From positions 1 to 36,159 of IMG/VR virus record IMGVR_UViG_3300045970_001208: a stretch of DNA of 36,159 bases; one strand, 5' to 3'. Source of the stretch: a virus. How positions within the stretch are numbered: position 1 is the stretch's first letter; each line of letters starts with the position of its first letter. A program made the translations under genes and the position numbers. This document shows, in pieces, positions 1 to 5,568 of the stretch. The notes below the pieces were generated by a model. The model worked only from the letters and a program-made list of their open reading frames with translations, had not been told where the DNA came from and did not search any database.

Positions 1-124
1 CCCCCGCGTACCCCGCAGCATTTTGCCCAGGTAGTACCTACGGCCCCCAGGGGGGCCACAGGTAGGCGTCCGGGCGCGCGTGGGCGCCGACGGGCGCGCC
101 CCCCGTCACCTGGGGCGGCGGCAG
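1..124. repeat. Terminal direct repeat, left copy (circular overlap)
   Basis: The first 124 bases are identical to 36036-36159. The large terminase belongs to the lambda GpA family, which normally cuts at cos and does not generate long terminal repeats. The repeat is therefore most simply an assembly overlap of a circular or circularly sequenced molecule. It contains a strong hairpin: GGCCCC (42-47) pairs with GGGGCC (52-57), and CCTAC (37-41) pairs with GTAGG (62-66) across a 4-nt bulge. Confidence 0.95.
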
Positions 125-392
125 GCACTCGGCGCCCACGCGGCGCCGGGGCGCGCCTCCTGGCTCGGGCCCGTGCCTCCACGTCTGCGGCCCACCGACG
201 GTCGCAGTCATCTGGGTCCAGGCGTCCAGCCCGGCAGCGATCGGGGCAGGCCACGTGGGTCGAGCAGACCCGTCGGATCACGCCGCGCCTCAACCTCTCC
301 TCGACGCAGGTGATCGACGCCCCCCCCAGGCCACGTGCACGACGCCACACAACGTATTGGCGGATGCTCAGGTGTGCCTCGGCATGCTTCAT
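1..392 (-). CDS. Nu1-like helix-turn-helix DNA-binding protein (5' part; continues across the circle junction)
   Basis: The minus-strand ATG at 392 is preceded by GGAGGG with 7-nt spacing. The first ~75 residues closely resemble the N-terminal winged helix-turn-helix of the terminase small subunit encoded at 34054-34605: an LSIRQY helix, a recognition-helix segment, then GRLDPDDCDRRWAAD, parallel to GRIDPARADAEW in the terminase protein. The protein is therefore probably a DNA-binding factor of the Nu1/terminase-small-subunit type. The same frame is open to position 1 and, on the circle, to a TAG at 36020-36022, giving about 135 aa. The C-terminal half is Arg/Pro/Ala-rich. An overlapping frame (ATG at 211, stop at 38-40, 57 aa) has third positions that are almost all G or C, so either a frameshift or a second overlapping gene is possible here. 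The DNA-binding domain is clear; the true C-terminus is not. Confidence 0.6.
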   Translation of the reverse strand, partial: MKHAEAHLSIRQYVVWRRARGLGGASITCVEERLRRGVIRRVCSTHVACPDRCRAGRLDPDDCDRRWAADVEARARARRRAPAPRGRRVPAAAPGDGGRARRRPRAPGRLPVAPLGAVGTTWAKCCGVRG

Positions 393-583
393 TGCGTTGC
401 CCTCCGACCGTACCGAACGCCAGTTCTTGCGACCGACCCGCATAGCTTCTATATCGTTGTACCAGCATCATTTAGCTTTCAATCATCGCAAGAGCAATGG
501 CTTCATTCGGACGTACCTGGAGATGGACCAGGTGGAGATGGAGAACGGACATAGGCCACCAACGGGCCAGGAGGAACAAGAAG
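393..583. promoter_or_regulatory. Divergent intergenic control region between the late/packaging operon and alpA-like gene
   Basis: This 191-bp gap separates the leftward HTH/packaging operon (start 392) from the rightward AlpA-like gene (start 584), so it should carry promoters in both directions. Positions 445-490 are clearly richer in A+T than the surroundings. On the minus strand a weak pair, TTGCTC then TAAATG with 17-nt spacing, can be picked out near 495-470. Positions 515-533 form an inverted repeat (ACCTGG, 7-nt loop, CCAGGT). The position next to the packaging genes would also suit a cos region, but I see no signature that proves it. Confidence 0.4.
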
Positions 584-901
584 ATGAAAGAACTACCGGC
601 AGAGAGACATGTACGGAGGCCGCTAGGAAAGATCCTGGACGCGGCGCTGTACCTCAGGATCGCTCCAGTGACGGTGTACCGGATCCACGCGGCCGACCCG
701 ACCTTCCCACGCCTGATTCGGATCGGGCCGCAGTCCACCCGCATCGACATGGACGAGCTCGAGGCGTGGGCGGCCAGCCAGCCCCGCGGTACGGGGATCC
801 GTCGCCGGGGACAGGGAGCCAAGCGAGTGCTACGCACCTGCGAAGCATCTGATGAGCACATGCGAAGCGAGCGCGAAGCAGGCGCGGAACGTTCTAACTG
901 A
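584..901 (+). CDS. AlpA/excisionase-family helix-turn-helix regulator
   Basis: This 105-aa protein starts at ATG 584 behind a consensus AGGAGG (569-574, 9-nt spacing). An upstream in-frame start at 497 would add a Trp/Arg-rich stretch and has no ribosome site. Residues ~15-60 fit the AlpA/MerR-like excisionase fold: a first helix, the turn LRIAPVTVYR, then FPRLIRIG and RIDMDELEAW, matching the family pattern of FPxPxxIG followed by a hairpin and ExW. AlpA-type proteins control integrase genes or act as recombination directionality factors. Here it is the first gene rightward from the divergent region and could regulate the lytic/lysogenic choice or assist the serine integrase. The C-terminal ~40 residues are basic and unstructured. 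Confidence 0.75.
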   Translation: MKELPAERHVRRPLGKILDAALYLRIAPVTVYRIHAADPTFPRLIRIGPQSTRIDMDELEAWAASQPRGTGIRRRGQGAKRVLRTCEASDEHMRSEREAGAERSN

Positions 902-921
902 ACGCGGCAACGGGGGCCACG

Positions 922-1629
922 ATGTACGACGAACGGATCCGCGAGACCCTCGCGCACTACGGGAAGACCGGGGTCGACGCGCGCTGGGTAGAGGGATGGA
1001 TGCGCCTGGCGAACGGGACGCTCGACCAGCTGCGCCCGCGCGCCTGGAAGCGTGAGGTTCGGGGCGCGGTTCGGTTGGTCGAGAGTTCCAGCTTCGAACT
1101 GAACGAGGCGAACGCCCGATCCATCATGGGCCCCGCCAACCACCAGACGACGCGGGGTGACGCCCCGCGGGAAGGAGACCACGCCATGTCGAAGACCAAG
1201 ACCGCCACCAAGACCTCGACGAAGACGAAGACCGCGGACGGGTTGCCGCCTCGGCGCACCAAGAAGGTCGACCCGATCGCGCTCGCCCACGAGCCCACCG
1301 TCGAACTTCTGATCGACCAGGATGGGATCCACAACCTGACCGAGCACGCGACCGTCCGGCCAACGTCCGCCGACCCGACCGAGCACGATGACGCGACGAC
1401 GGATTTGCAGGCTCTTACGCCCGCGGAGACCGTCCGCCGAGCGTCCGGCGAATCGCAGGACCTGGTGGTGTTCGCGATCCGCCTCACGAAGGCGGAACGG
1501 GATTCCATCCACGCCGCGGCCGGCCCGGGGAAGGCGACGCAGTTCGTGCGGCGGCTCGCGGTGGCAGCCTCGCGCGGCGACGGACCGACCGTTCTCGGGA
1601 TCCTGGACACCGTCCAGGCCGCGCAGTAA
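922..1629 (+). CDS. Composite ORF: conserved phage small-protein domain plus ribbon-helix-helix-like C-terminus
   Basis: The frame is 235 aa and opens 20 bp after the AlpA-like gene with only a weak ribosome site. Residues 1-72 read as a compact helical domain (WVEGWMRLANGTLD, then REVRGAVRLVES and ARS) that I associate with a recurrent small phage protein of unknown function. A second start, ATG 1186, lies in the same frame. It has a good AAGGAG at 1172-1177 and sits just after a 7-bp hairpin (1151-1169). The part from 1186 (147 aa) begins with Lys/Thr repeats and ends with a segment, FAIRLTKAERDSIHAAAG and onward, reminiscent of a ribbon-helix-helix. Either this is one fused protein or the upstream gene has lost its stop codon and the two are translated separately. 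Functions are unassigned. Confidence 0.65.
   Translation: MYDERIRETLAHYGKTGVDARWVEGWMRLANGTLDQLRPRAWKREVRGAVRLVESSSFELNEANARSIMGPANHQTTRGDAPREGDHAMSKTKTATKTSTKTKTADGLPPRRTKKVDPIALAHEPTVELLIDQDGIHNLTEHATVRPTSADPTEHDDATTDLQALTPAETVRRASGESQDLVVFAIRLTKAERDSIHAAAGPGKATQFVRRLAVAASRGDGPTVLGILDTVQAAQ
1151..1188 (+). promoter_or_regulatory. Hairpin plus ribosome-binding site ahead of internal start ATG 1186
   Basis: CGCGGGG (1151-1157) and CCCCGCG (1163-1169) form a perfect 7-bp stem with loop TGACG. It is followed by AAGGAG (1172-1177) and ATG 1186 at 8-nt spacing. The arrangement suggests independent translation of the second half of the 922-1629 frame. The hairpin ends 2 bases before the Shine-Dalgarno and may insulate it from upstream ribosomes. 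Confidence 0.5.
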
Positions 1630-1651
1630 CCCACGCGAGACAGCACGAGAC

Positions 1652-1686
1652 ACCCCCCCGGGCGCCTGGTCGCCGGGGGGGTTCTT
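1652..1686. terminator. Bidirectional intrinsic terminator between convergent operons
   Basis: A C-tract (1653-1659) followed by GG pairs with CC followed by a G-tract (about 1673-1681). The stem is about 9 bp with an ~11-nt loop and is followed by TTCTT on the plus strand. It lies between the ends of the rightward gene (1629) and the leftward early operon (1694), as expected for a shared terminator. Confidence 0.75.
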
Positions 1687-1693
1687 CGTGCGC

Positions 1694-2056
1694 CTAACGC
1701 GTGTCAGCGGATCCATCTTTGCCTTCGGAACAGATCTTCCGCAACTTCCTGCGGCACTCGAGGATTCGCGGGTCGTCCTGATCAGGTTTCTCCTCGATAA
1801 GCCTGCGTTGTTCGAGCACTGCGCGCCGGCGAGCCCGCTCCTCCATGATGGAGATGCCCAAGCCGCGGATCTCACTGATCGCCGGGAAGAACTTGCTGGA
1901 GCGCCGAAGCCTGATCGCGGCTTCGGCCAGGGATTTCCGATCAATCTCGATGAGGTCGGTCACGTACGCCCTGGTGGACTCAGCGCTCAGCAGGAAGTTG
2001 GGGTAGCCCGCCGCCAGCTCCACCAACACCTGCGTTACTTCCGCCTTGGTTGCCAT
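1694..2056 (-). CDS. Replicative helicase loader/inhibitor-like protein (G39P-type)
   Basis: This 120-aa protein starts at ATG 2056 behind GGAGG. Its N-terminal ~70 residues show the pattern of phage helicase loaders such as SPP1 G39P: an alternating helical domain with ELAAGYPNF, a middle Tyr/Asp-containing helix, and SSKFFPAISEIRGL, where SKFFPTIxEI is the family's most recognisable feature. The C-terminal half is charged and helical. Such proteins deliver a DnaB-type helicase to the phage origin. No helicase is encoded in the window, so it would have to work on the host DnaB. It is the last gene of the early operon. It overlaps the 3' end of the replication-initiator gene by 77 bp, an unusually long overlap for this genome. 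Confidence 0.65.
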   Translation of the reverse strand: MATKAEVTQVLVELAAGYPNFLLSAESTRAYVTDLIEIDRKSLAEAAIRLRRSSKFFPAISEIRGLGISIMEERARRRAVLEQRRLIEEKPDQDDPRILECRRKLRKICSEGKDGSADTR

Positions 2057-2906
2057 AGAAGTCCTCCGAAATCCCGTCCTGCCTCAGGTACTCCCGAATC
2101 CCCGCGAACGCCGCTGGCTCGGTCCGAACCGCGCCTCCGTGGCCCCGCGGGCCGGCGCGGGGTGCGTCCTGCGCCCGGCCGATCCACCCCGTCAAGAAGC
2201 GCCGCATGCCGCGAGCTGTCTTGCGCCGTTCGGGCGAGGCGCGGATCCAGGCCAGCGCCTTCCGCGCCTCCCCGAGGATGTCCTGGCTGGGGAATGCCTC
2301 GTGGAGTTCCTGCGCGATGCTTGGGGTGAGTGCCCAGCGGCCCGGATCGCCGTCGCATGGGAATTCCACGAGGGGAAGCTCCACCGGCGTCGAGCGCGCG
2401 TCTTCGCGCGTCTCGGCGCACTCCGAGTCTGAAGGCCCTGAAGGTCCTGAAGGTCCTGAAGGTCCTGAAGGTCCTGCCGGGTCGCGCGTACCCTTTTCAC
2501 GGCACGGCGCGACCTTTTCCCGGCTGGGTACTACCTTTTCACGGCTCGCTGATACGTCGTCTCGCGAATCGTTCGCCGTGGCCCGTTCCGGAGCGGGGAT
2601 AACGCTCGGCCGCTCCTTCGGATGCGGGTGCTGGTGCTCCTTGAACTTGGTGACCTCGAGGTAGCCTGCGCCCTCGACGGTGTACCGGGTGACGAACCCG
2701 CGCACCGCCAGCTCGTCGATGAGCGCGCCGCAGTCGAGCATCTCGTACGGGAAGACCTCGGCGCGGATGCGCGACGGTCTGTCCTCGAGCCTTCCCTCCC
2801 GGTCTGCGATGCACCAGAGGCCGGCGAACAGGATGCGTGCATGCGGCGAGCATTCTGCCAGCCCCTCGTTGATGAAGAAGCCTGGCCTGATCTCTCGGGC
2901 TCTCAT
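1980..2906 (-). CDS. Phage replication initiator-like protein (winged-helix N-terminus)
   Basis: This 308-aa protein begins MRAREIRPGFF. The pattern RPGFFxNExLAExxPxARxLFxGLWCxADREGRLEDRP, visible in pieces over residues 6-45, is the N-terminal winged-helix of a phage replication protein family often found beside helicase loaders. Residues ~145-159 are a Gly-Pro-Ser repeat coded by a 9-bp tandem repeat and act as a linker. The C-terminal part (~185-280) is helical with AxAWIRASPERRKTARGMRRFLTGWI, a DnaD-like or RepO-like tail. It probably binds the origin and recruits the loader encoded next. The last ~25 residues (Gly/Ala-rich) overlap the loader gene. The original stop may have been lost, because the sequence before this tail looks like a natural end. 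Its start overlaps the VRR-NUC stop as ATGA. Confidence 0.7.
   Translation of the reverse strand: MRAREIRPGFFINEGLAECSPHARILFAGLWCIADREGRLEDRPSRIRAEVFPYEMLDCGALIDELAVRGFVTRYTVEGAGYLEVTKFKEHQHPHPKERPSVIPAPERATANDSRDDVSASREKVVPSREKVAPCREKGTRDPAGPSGPSGPSGPSGPSDSECAETREDARSTPVELPLVEFPCDGDPGRWALTPSIAQELHEAFPSQDILGEARKALAWIRASPERRKTARGMRRFLTGWIGRAQDAPRAGPRGHGGAVRTEPAAFAGIREYLRQDGISEDFYGNQGGSNAGVGGAGGGLPQLPAER
2430..2474. repeat. Five-copy 9-bp tandem repeat coding a Gly-Pro-Ser linker
   Basis: Five head-to-tail copies of TGAAGGTCC occur here, the first with one change (TGAAGGCCC). They lie in frame inside the replication protein, where they give Gly-Pro-Ser units on the minus strand. Copy number can change by slippage without breaking the frame. 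Confidence 0.95.
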
Positions 2907-3307
2907 CGTTGGCTCTCCTTTCCATTGCCCGAGCGCACACTTACCTTTCCCGTTATCCCGTTAGCAAGTCGACAGTTACGGGTCTCGGCATCAATCCGAA
3001 CTTCGACCTCCCGCAGGGACCGCGCGAAGAACCCGACGCCGCCCGAAGCATTCAGGTCGTCGATGAAGATCTGCTGCGACGTCCGCTCCACTGTGCGGCC
3101 CCTCTCCCGTTTGCATTCGATCGCGAGAAACCGCCCGTCGGGCGGGTACCCGATGATGTCCGGGGTGCCTCCCGGGGCTCCCCGGATGTGGTGCCCTCCC
3201 CGGTGGAAGACACCGCAGTTAGTTCTCCATGCGCGAACGTGGACCAGCTCGAGGTATCGCAGGATGATCCCCTGGACGTCGGTCTCCTGCGTGTCAGGCA
3301 GGGCCAT
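2903..3307 (-). CDS. VRR-NUC domain nuclease
   Basis: This 134-aa protein starts at ATG 3307, chosen because it has GAGG at suitable spacing. The longer open frame upstream (to 3508) overlaps the membrane-protein gene and is Arg-rich nonsense. The catalytic core is plain: GGTPDIIG with Asp50, a short strand, then AIECK with Glu64 and Lys66, i.e. the PD-(D/E)xK pattern of VRR-NUC nucleases, followed by the typical Q-x-F-x-x-x-L helix and a GGVGFF strand. Stand-alone phage VRR-NUC proteins are Holliday-junction or flap-type nucleases linked to replication and recombination, which fits the position directly before the initiator gene (4-bp ATGA overlap). Confidence 0.85.
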   Translation of the reverse strand: MALPDTQETDVQGIILRYLELVHVRAWRTNCGVFHRGGHHIRGAPGGTPDIIGYPPDGRFLAIECKRERGRTVERTSQQIFIDDLNASGGVGFFARSLREVEVRIDAETRNCRLANGITGKVSVRSGNGKESQR

Positions 3308-3336
3308 CGGAAACCTCGCGCGCCGCGTCGCCACTG

Positions 3337-3627
3337 CTACATCCCCCGCGCGAACCAGATAGCGGCGGCGAGGGCCCCGATCGGGAACGCGGCTGCTGCG
3401 AGGGGGTCTGCCTTGCGAGACCAGTTCCACCCGGGGCGCAGGTCGGCGACGACCGCCTGGATGACGTACTCCCACGCGAGGCCCCAAAGAGCGAAGAGCA
3501 CGCAGCATCGAATCTCCAGCTGGCGGAGATCGAACGGGGTGGAGACGTGCTGTTGGGAGAGCAAAGCTGCGCCGGTTCCGGCGAGCCCGACAGCCGCATG
3601 GACGGTGCGGGACAGCCAGAGCCTCAT
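3337..3627 (-). CDS. Small putative membrane protein
   Basis: This 96-aa protein has three hydrophobic stretches: residues ~9-25, ~41-60 and ~76-94. They are separated by short polar loops, so an inner-membrane protein with two or three passes is likely. No family is recognised. ATG 3627 has no clear Shine-Dalgarno of its own, but it overlaps the TGA of a 27-codon frame just upstream (ATGA, 3624-3627). That points to translational coupling. The function is unknown; membrane proteins in early phage regions sometimes act in superinfection exclusion, but nothing here proves that. Confidence 0.55.
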   Translation of the reverse strand: MRLWLSRTVHAAVGLAGTGAALLSQQHVSTPFDLRQLEIRCCVLFALWGLAWEYVIQAVVADLRPGWNWSRKADPLAAAAFPIGALAAAIWFARGM

Positions 3628-3707
3628 CTTGAGCGCTCGCGCTTGTAGTGGGCCCGGGGACGGACCTCGGGGCGGGACTGGCGACCGGTGCCGGCTTGGA
3701 TCGACAA
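3624..3707 (-). CDS. Micro-ORF, 27 aa, coupled to the membrane-protein gene
   Basis: A perfect AGGAGG (complement at 3713-3718) lies 5 nt before a TTG start at 3707. The frame encodes 27 residues, rich in Arg and ending KRERSR, and stops with a TGA that overlaps the ATG of the next gene (ATGA). The strong ribosome site and exact 4-bp overlap match the style of neighbouring genes. It may be a true small basic peptide or a leader that couples translation. No homology can be claimed. Confidence 0.4.
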   Translation of the reverse strand: MSIQAGTGRQSRPEVRPRAHYKRERSR

Positions 3708-3743
3708 CGTTGCCTCCTGATTATGTTGTAAGCCCATGGAACG

Positions 3744-3911
3744 TCAGCGGCAGACTCGGGGCGATGCCTCCTTGCTTCTCCTGGCCCGAACCGCCAGACA
3801 GATTCCGCAGCAGCAGACCAGGCGGGTGAACATCGAGATCATCCGGTGGTCCGCCTCCACCCGCTCTGCAGGGGTAGAGAGTGTTGCTTTCGGGGTCGCT
3901 TCACTTGCCAT
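3744..3911 (-). CDS. Small hypothetical protein with a hydrophobic Cys-rich segment
   Basis: This 55-aa protein starts at ATG 3911 with GGAGG 6 nt upstream, which is better than the upstream start at 3959. The first ~25 residues are polar, residues ~27-40 (FTRLVCCCGICLAV) are hydrophobic and Cys-rich, and the end is basic. This looks like a single membrane-anchored or palmitoylation-like segment with a positive cytoplasmic tail. It overlaps the preceding gene by 11 bp. The family and function are not recognised. Confidence 0.5.
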   Translation of the reverse strand: MASEATPKATLSTPAERVEADHRMISMFTRLVCCCGICLAVRARRSKEASPRVCR

Positions 3912-4080
3912 GGGGAACCTCCACCACGACGACGCGGGCGACGCGCAAACCCCCGGCACGCCCGCGAACGAACGGAAGGTCCCGGTTGACTAGAAAGCCG
4001 AACCCGTCATCGCCGACCAGTGCCCATGCCCTGTACGGACGCATCGGTGCACCCTTGGGCTTTTCCTTCGGCGCGGTCAC
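3901..4080 (-). CDS. Small conserved phage protein (59 aa)
   Basis: It starts at GTG 4080, overlapping the stop of the preceding gene as GTGA, with GAGGAG 6-7 nt upstream. An alternative ATG at 4044 has only a weak site. The core MRPYRAWALVGDDG, followed by a short strand and RVVVVEVPH, forms a small beta-rich protein of a kind that recurs in phage early regions with unknown function. The frame extends further upstream only as a shadow of the zinc-motif gene. Confidence 0.6.
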   Translation of the reverse strand: MTAPKEKPKGAPMRPYRAWALVGDDGFGFLVNRDLPFVRGRAGGLRVARVVVVEVPHGK

Positions 4081-4394
4081 TGCTTCTCCTCGGGAGGGAC
4101 AACCGGCTTCGGCCGCTCCGCGCGCTCCGTCCCGTTGAGGTTCGCGCAGGCGGTGCACTCGTCCGCCGAATTCGCAGACGGAAATCCATTGTTGCCGCAC
4201 CTCGGGCAGAAGTATTCGAACAGGCCGGGAAACTGGTGTCTCGCCCGCCTGAATTCTCCACACCACAAGACACCGGACGTAACGTCGGGCCAAATCGCTA
4301 GGTCGACTCCGCCGACAACTACTACGGACGGAGGGTACCGGTGGCACTCCCCGAAGACGCAGAAGTGGCACTCGATGCACACTGGCCTGCTCAT
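4077..4394 (-). CDS. Cys/His-rich small protein, probable double zinc site
   Basis: This 105-aa protein starts at ATG 4394 with GGAGGG just upstream. The GTG at 4406 precedes that ribosome site, so it is unlikely. The N-terminus has CIECHFC and GECHRYPP, followed by LWCGEFR, the usual layout of a small phage protein with one CxxC-C/H-WCGEF metal site. The second half has CPRCG and ECTAC, a second zinc-ribbon-like pair. It probably binds zinc and may contact nucleic acid or protein. No biochemical role can be stated. Its start shares one base with the stop of the preceding gene (TGATG). Confidence 0.65.
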   Translation of the reverse strand: MSRPVCIECHFCVFGECHRYPPSVVVVGGVDLAIWPDVTSGVLWCGEFRRARHQFPGLFEYFCPRCGNNGFPSANSADECTACANLNGTERAERPKPVVPPEEKQ

Positions 4395-4684
4395 CAGTCC
4401 CTCCACAGGCTGGCAACTGGCAAGAAAGTGTCGGGTCTGCCGGCCGGGCCCAGAAAGAGCCTCCGGAGGCCCACGGCGCCAGGCGGACCCGGGGTAACCT
4501 CGACGATCGCGGTGGGTATCAGGACGGGATCGGCGGGTCGATACGCCAATCGGATCCGATCCCGCCGCTGGTAGAGTTCCTCGATGGCGTCTTCCAACTC
4601 CCGGATCTCCTCCGTGACGCTTCGCGGCTCCCGCAGACGGATCTTTCTGGGGTCGCCCTTGAGGAAACGCAGGATGGCGTTCAT
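4394..4684 (-). CDS. Hypothetical protein with central coiled coil
   Basis: This 96-aa protein starts at ATG 4684, which overlaps the preceding TGA (ATGA). Residues ~23-45 (VTEEIRELEDAIEELYQRRD) form a charged heptad-like helix, so a short coiled coil and dimer formation are likely. The C-terminal part is Pro/Gly-rich. No family is recognised. The longer upstream frame overlaps the 44-aa gene and is rejected. Confidence 0.55.
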   Translation of the reverse strand: MNAILRFLKGDPRKIRLREPRSVTEEIRELEDAIEELYQRRDRIRLAYRPADPVLIPTAIVEVTPGPPGAVGLRRLFLGPAGRPDTFLPVASLWRD

Positions 4685-4815
4685 CGGCCGCCCCGCTTCG
4701 AGATCGCGCGATAGCACACCTCGCACAGGAATACGGGCCGGTTCCGAATCGTGACCCGGTACACGGGCGGCCGGCCGCTCCGGCAGGCTGCCGCTGCGCA
4801 CTTCTTCGGGGTCAC
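4681..4815 (-). CDS. Tiny zinc-knuckle-like protein (44 aa)
   Basis: It starts at GTG 4815 overlapping the upstream stop (GTGA) and ends in ATGA with the next gene. Four cysteines are spaced as C-x4-C near the N-terminus and C-x2-C (CEVC) near the C-terminus, around a basic RVTIRNRP strand. This is a minimal zinc-binding fold. It is part of a chain of overlapping very small genes. The function is unknown. Confidence 0.5.
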   Translation of the reverse strand: MTPKKCAAAACRSGRPPVYRVTIRNRPVFLCEVCYRAISKRGGR

Positions 4816-5087
4816 CCGCGCACCTCCCGGTTGGCGCGCACCGAGGCCACGATCCGTTGGGCCGCGATGCTTCGCCTCTCCATGTCGGGCGCGTCCGCGT
4901 ACGCCTCCGCCGCCTTGACCACCTCCTGCACCAGGGGACGGTTCAGGGTGATGGCGTTCCACAAGACCATGGGAATGCGCATCTTCCCGAAGGCGCACTC
5001 CGCATCCCGGCACGAGTATCCCCCGTTCGCGTGCTGAAACGCCGGCTCCCGGCACAACGGGCAGCACTTGGGGGTCGCTTCGGTCAC
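4812..5087 (-). CDS. Zinc-ribbon protein resembling Lar-type restriction alleviation proteins
   Basis: This 91-aa protein starts at GTG 5087 (GTGA overlap). Residues 8-45 show CCPLC, GGYSC, DAEC and then a WNAI motif. The order CPxC, a beta turn, a C-x4-C pair and a Trp-Asn is the layout of Lar-like small zinc proteins. Lar of the Rac prophage reduces restriction by the host EcoKI system, but many similar phage proteins have no tested role. The C-terminal ~45 residues are helical. An anti-restriction role is an inference from a short motif only. Confidence 0.5.
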   Translation of the reverse strand: MTEATPKCCPLCREPAFQHANGGYSCRDAECAFGKMRIPMVLWNAITLNRPLVQEVVKAAEAYADAPDMERRSIAAQRIVASVRANREVRG

Positions 5088-5266
5088 CCGACCTCCTTCG
5101 CTGACGCCTCGGTGAAGTGATCCGCGAGCCAGCAGAAGAGCGACTCCTTCGACTCGAACACGTGAATGGACCGGACCTCGGTCATCCCGTTGCCCTGATA
5201 GAAAGGCTTCACGATGTAGCCGTTGGCGACCCGGGTGACCTCGACGGGGTCGTCCACGGGGATCAC
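5084..5266 (-). CDS. Small hypothetical protein (60 aa)
   Basis: It starts at GTG 5266, which overlaps the TGA of the preceding gene (GTGA), with GGGAGG upstream. The sequence is an alternating strand/helix pattern (VEVTRVANGYIVKPF, then HVFESKESLFCWLADHF), compatible with one small alpha/beta domain like other phage early proteins of about 60 aa. I do not recognise it. Confidence 0.55.
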   Translation of the reverse strand: MIPVDDPVEVTRVANGYIVKPFYQGNGMTEVRSIHVFESKESLFCWLADHFTEASAKEVG

Positions 5267-5568
5267 AGCGGCCTCCCTTCAAAAGCTGCTAGGGCCTGAA
5301 GGACCCGCGTCGCTTCAGGCGTGATTGCCAGGACCTCCCCGAACTGGCGGACCAGCGCCTCCTTCCACTCGCGCACCGCGTCTGCCAGTTCGTGCCCTCG
5401 CCCTACCTCGTCTAGGAGTTTCGGCACGGCGAGCTTGACCAACTGGACGGCGCACTCGCGCTTCTGGTCCATCTCCACCATGCAGTTGTAGCCGGCCACC
5501 TCTTTGGGAGGCTGGTTCACGAAACCCGTCTGGTTGCGCCAGACCTCCAGGACAGCCGAGGGGATCAT
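5263..5568 (-). CDS. Hypothetical helical protein (101 aa)
   Basis: It starts at ATG 5568 with GGAGGTG at 6-nt spacing and an ATGA overlap with the MazG-like gene. The protein is mostly helical with a C-terminal half rich in Leu, Ala and Glu (ELADAVREWKEALVRQFG). It contains no catalytic motif that I can name. Tight linkage to the MazG-like gene suggests co-expression in the nucleotide/replication module. The longer frame up to 5892 is a shadow. Confidence 0.6.
   Translation of the reverse strand: MIPSAVLEVWRNQTGFVNQPPKEVAGYNCMVEMDQKRECAVQLVKLAVPKLLDEVGRGHELADAVREWKEALVRQFGEVLAITPEATRVLQALAAFEGRPL

Noticed and set aside
1-124. Biological direct terminal repeat of T7 type
   Set aside because: The GpA-type terminase suggests cos packaging, so an assembly overlap is the simpler explanation. 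Read-depth doubling at the ends would be needed to argue otherwise.
472-1944. Long minus-strand frame (490 aa) opposite the AlpA-like and composite genes
   Set aside because: It is antisense to genes with good ribosome sites and recognisable domains, and its sequence is Arg/Gly-rich without domain features.
2430-2474. Short tandem repeat considered as CRISPR-like
   Set aside because: Units are 9 bp with no spacers and lie in frame inside a gene. No CRISPR array is present in the window.
3720-3745. Promoter-like pair (CATAAT with CTGACG upstream) ahead of the 27-aa frame
   Set aside because: The -10 box would be 1 base from the Shine-Dalgarno, so the transcript would start at or after the ribosome site.
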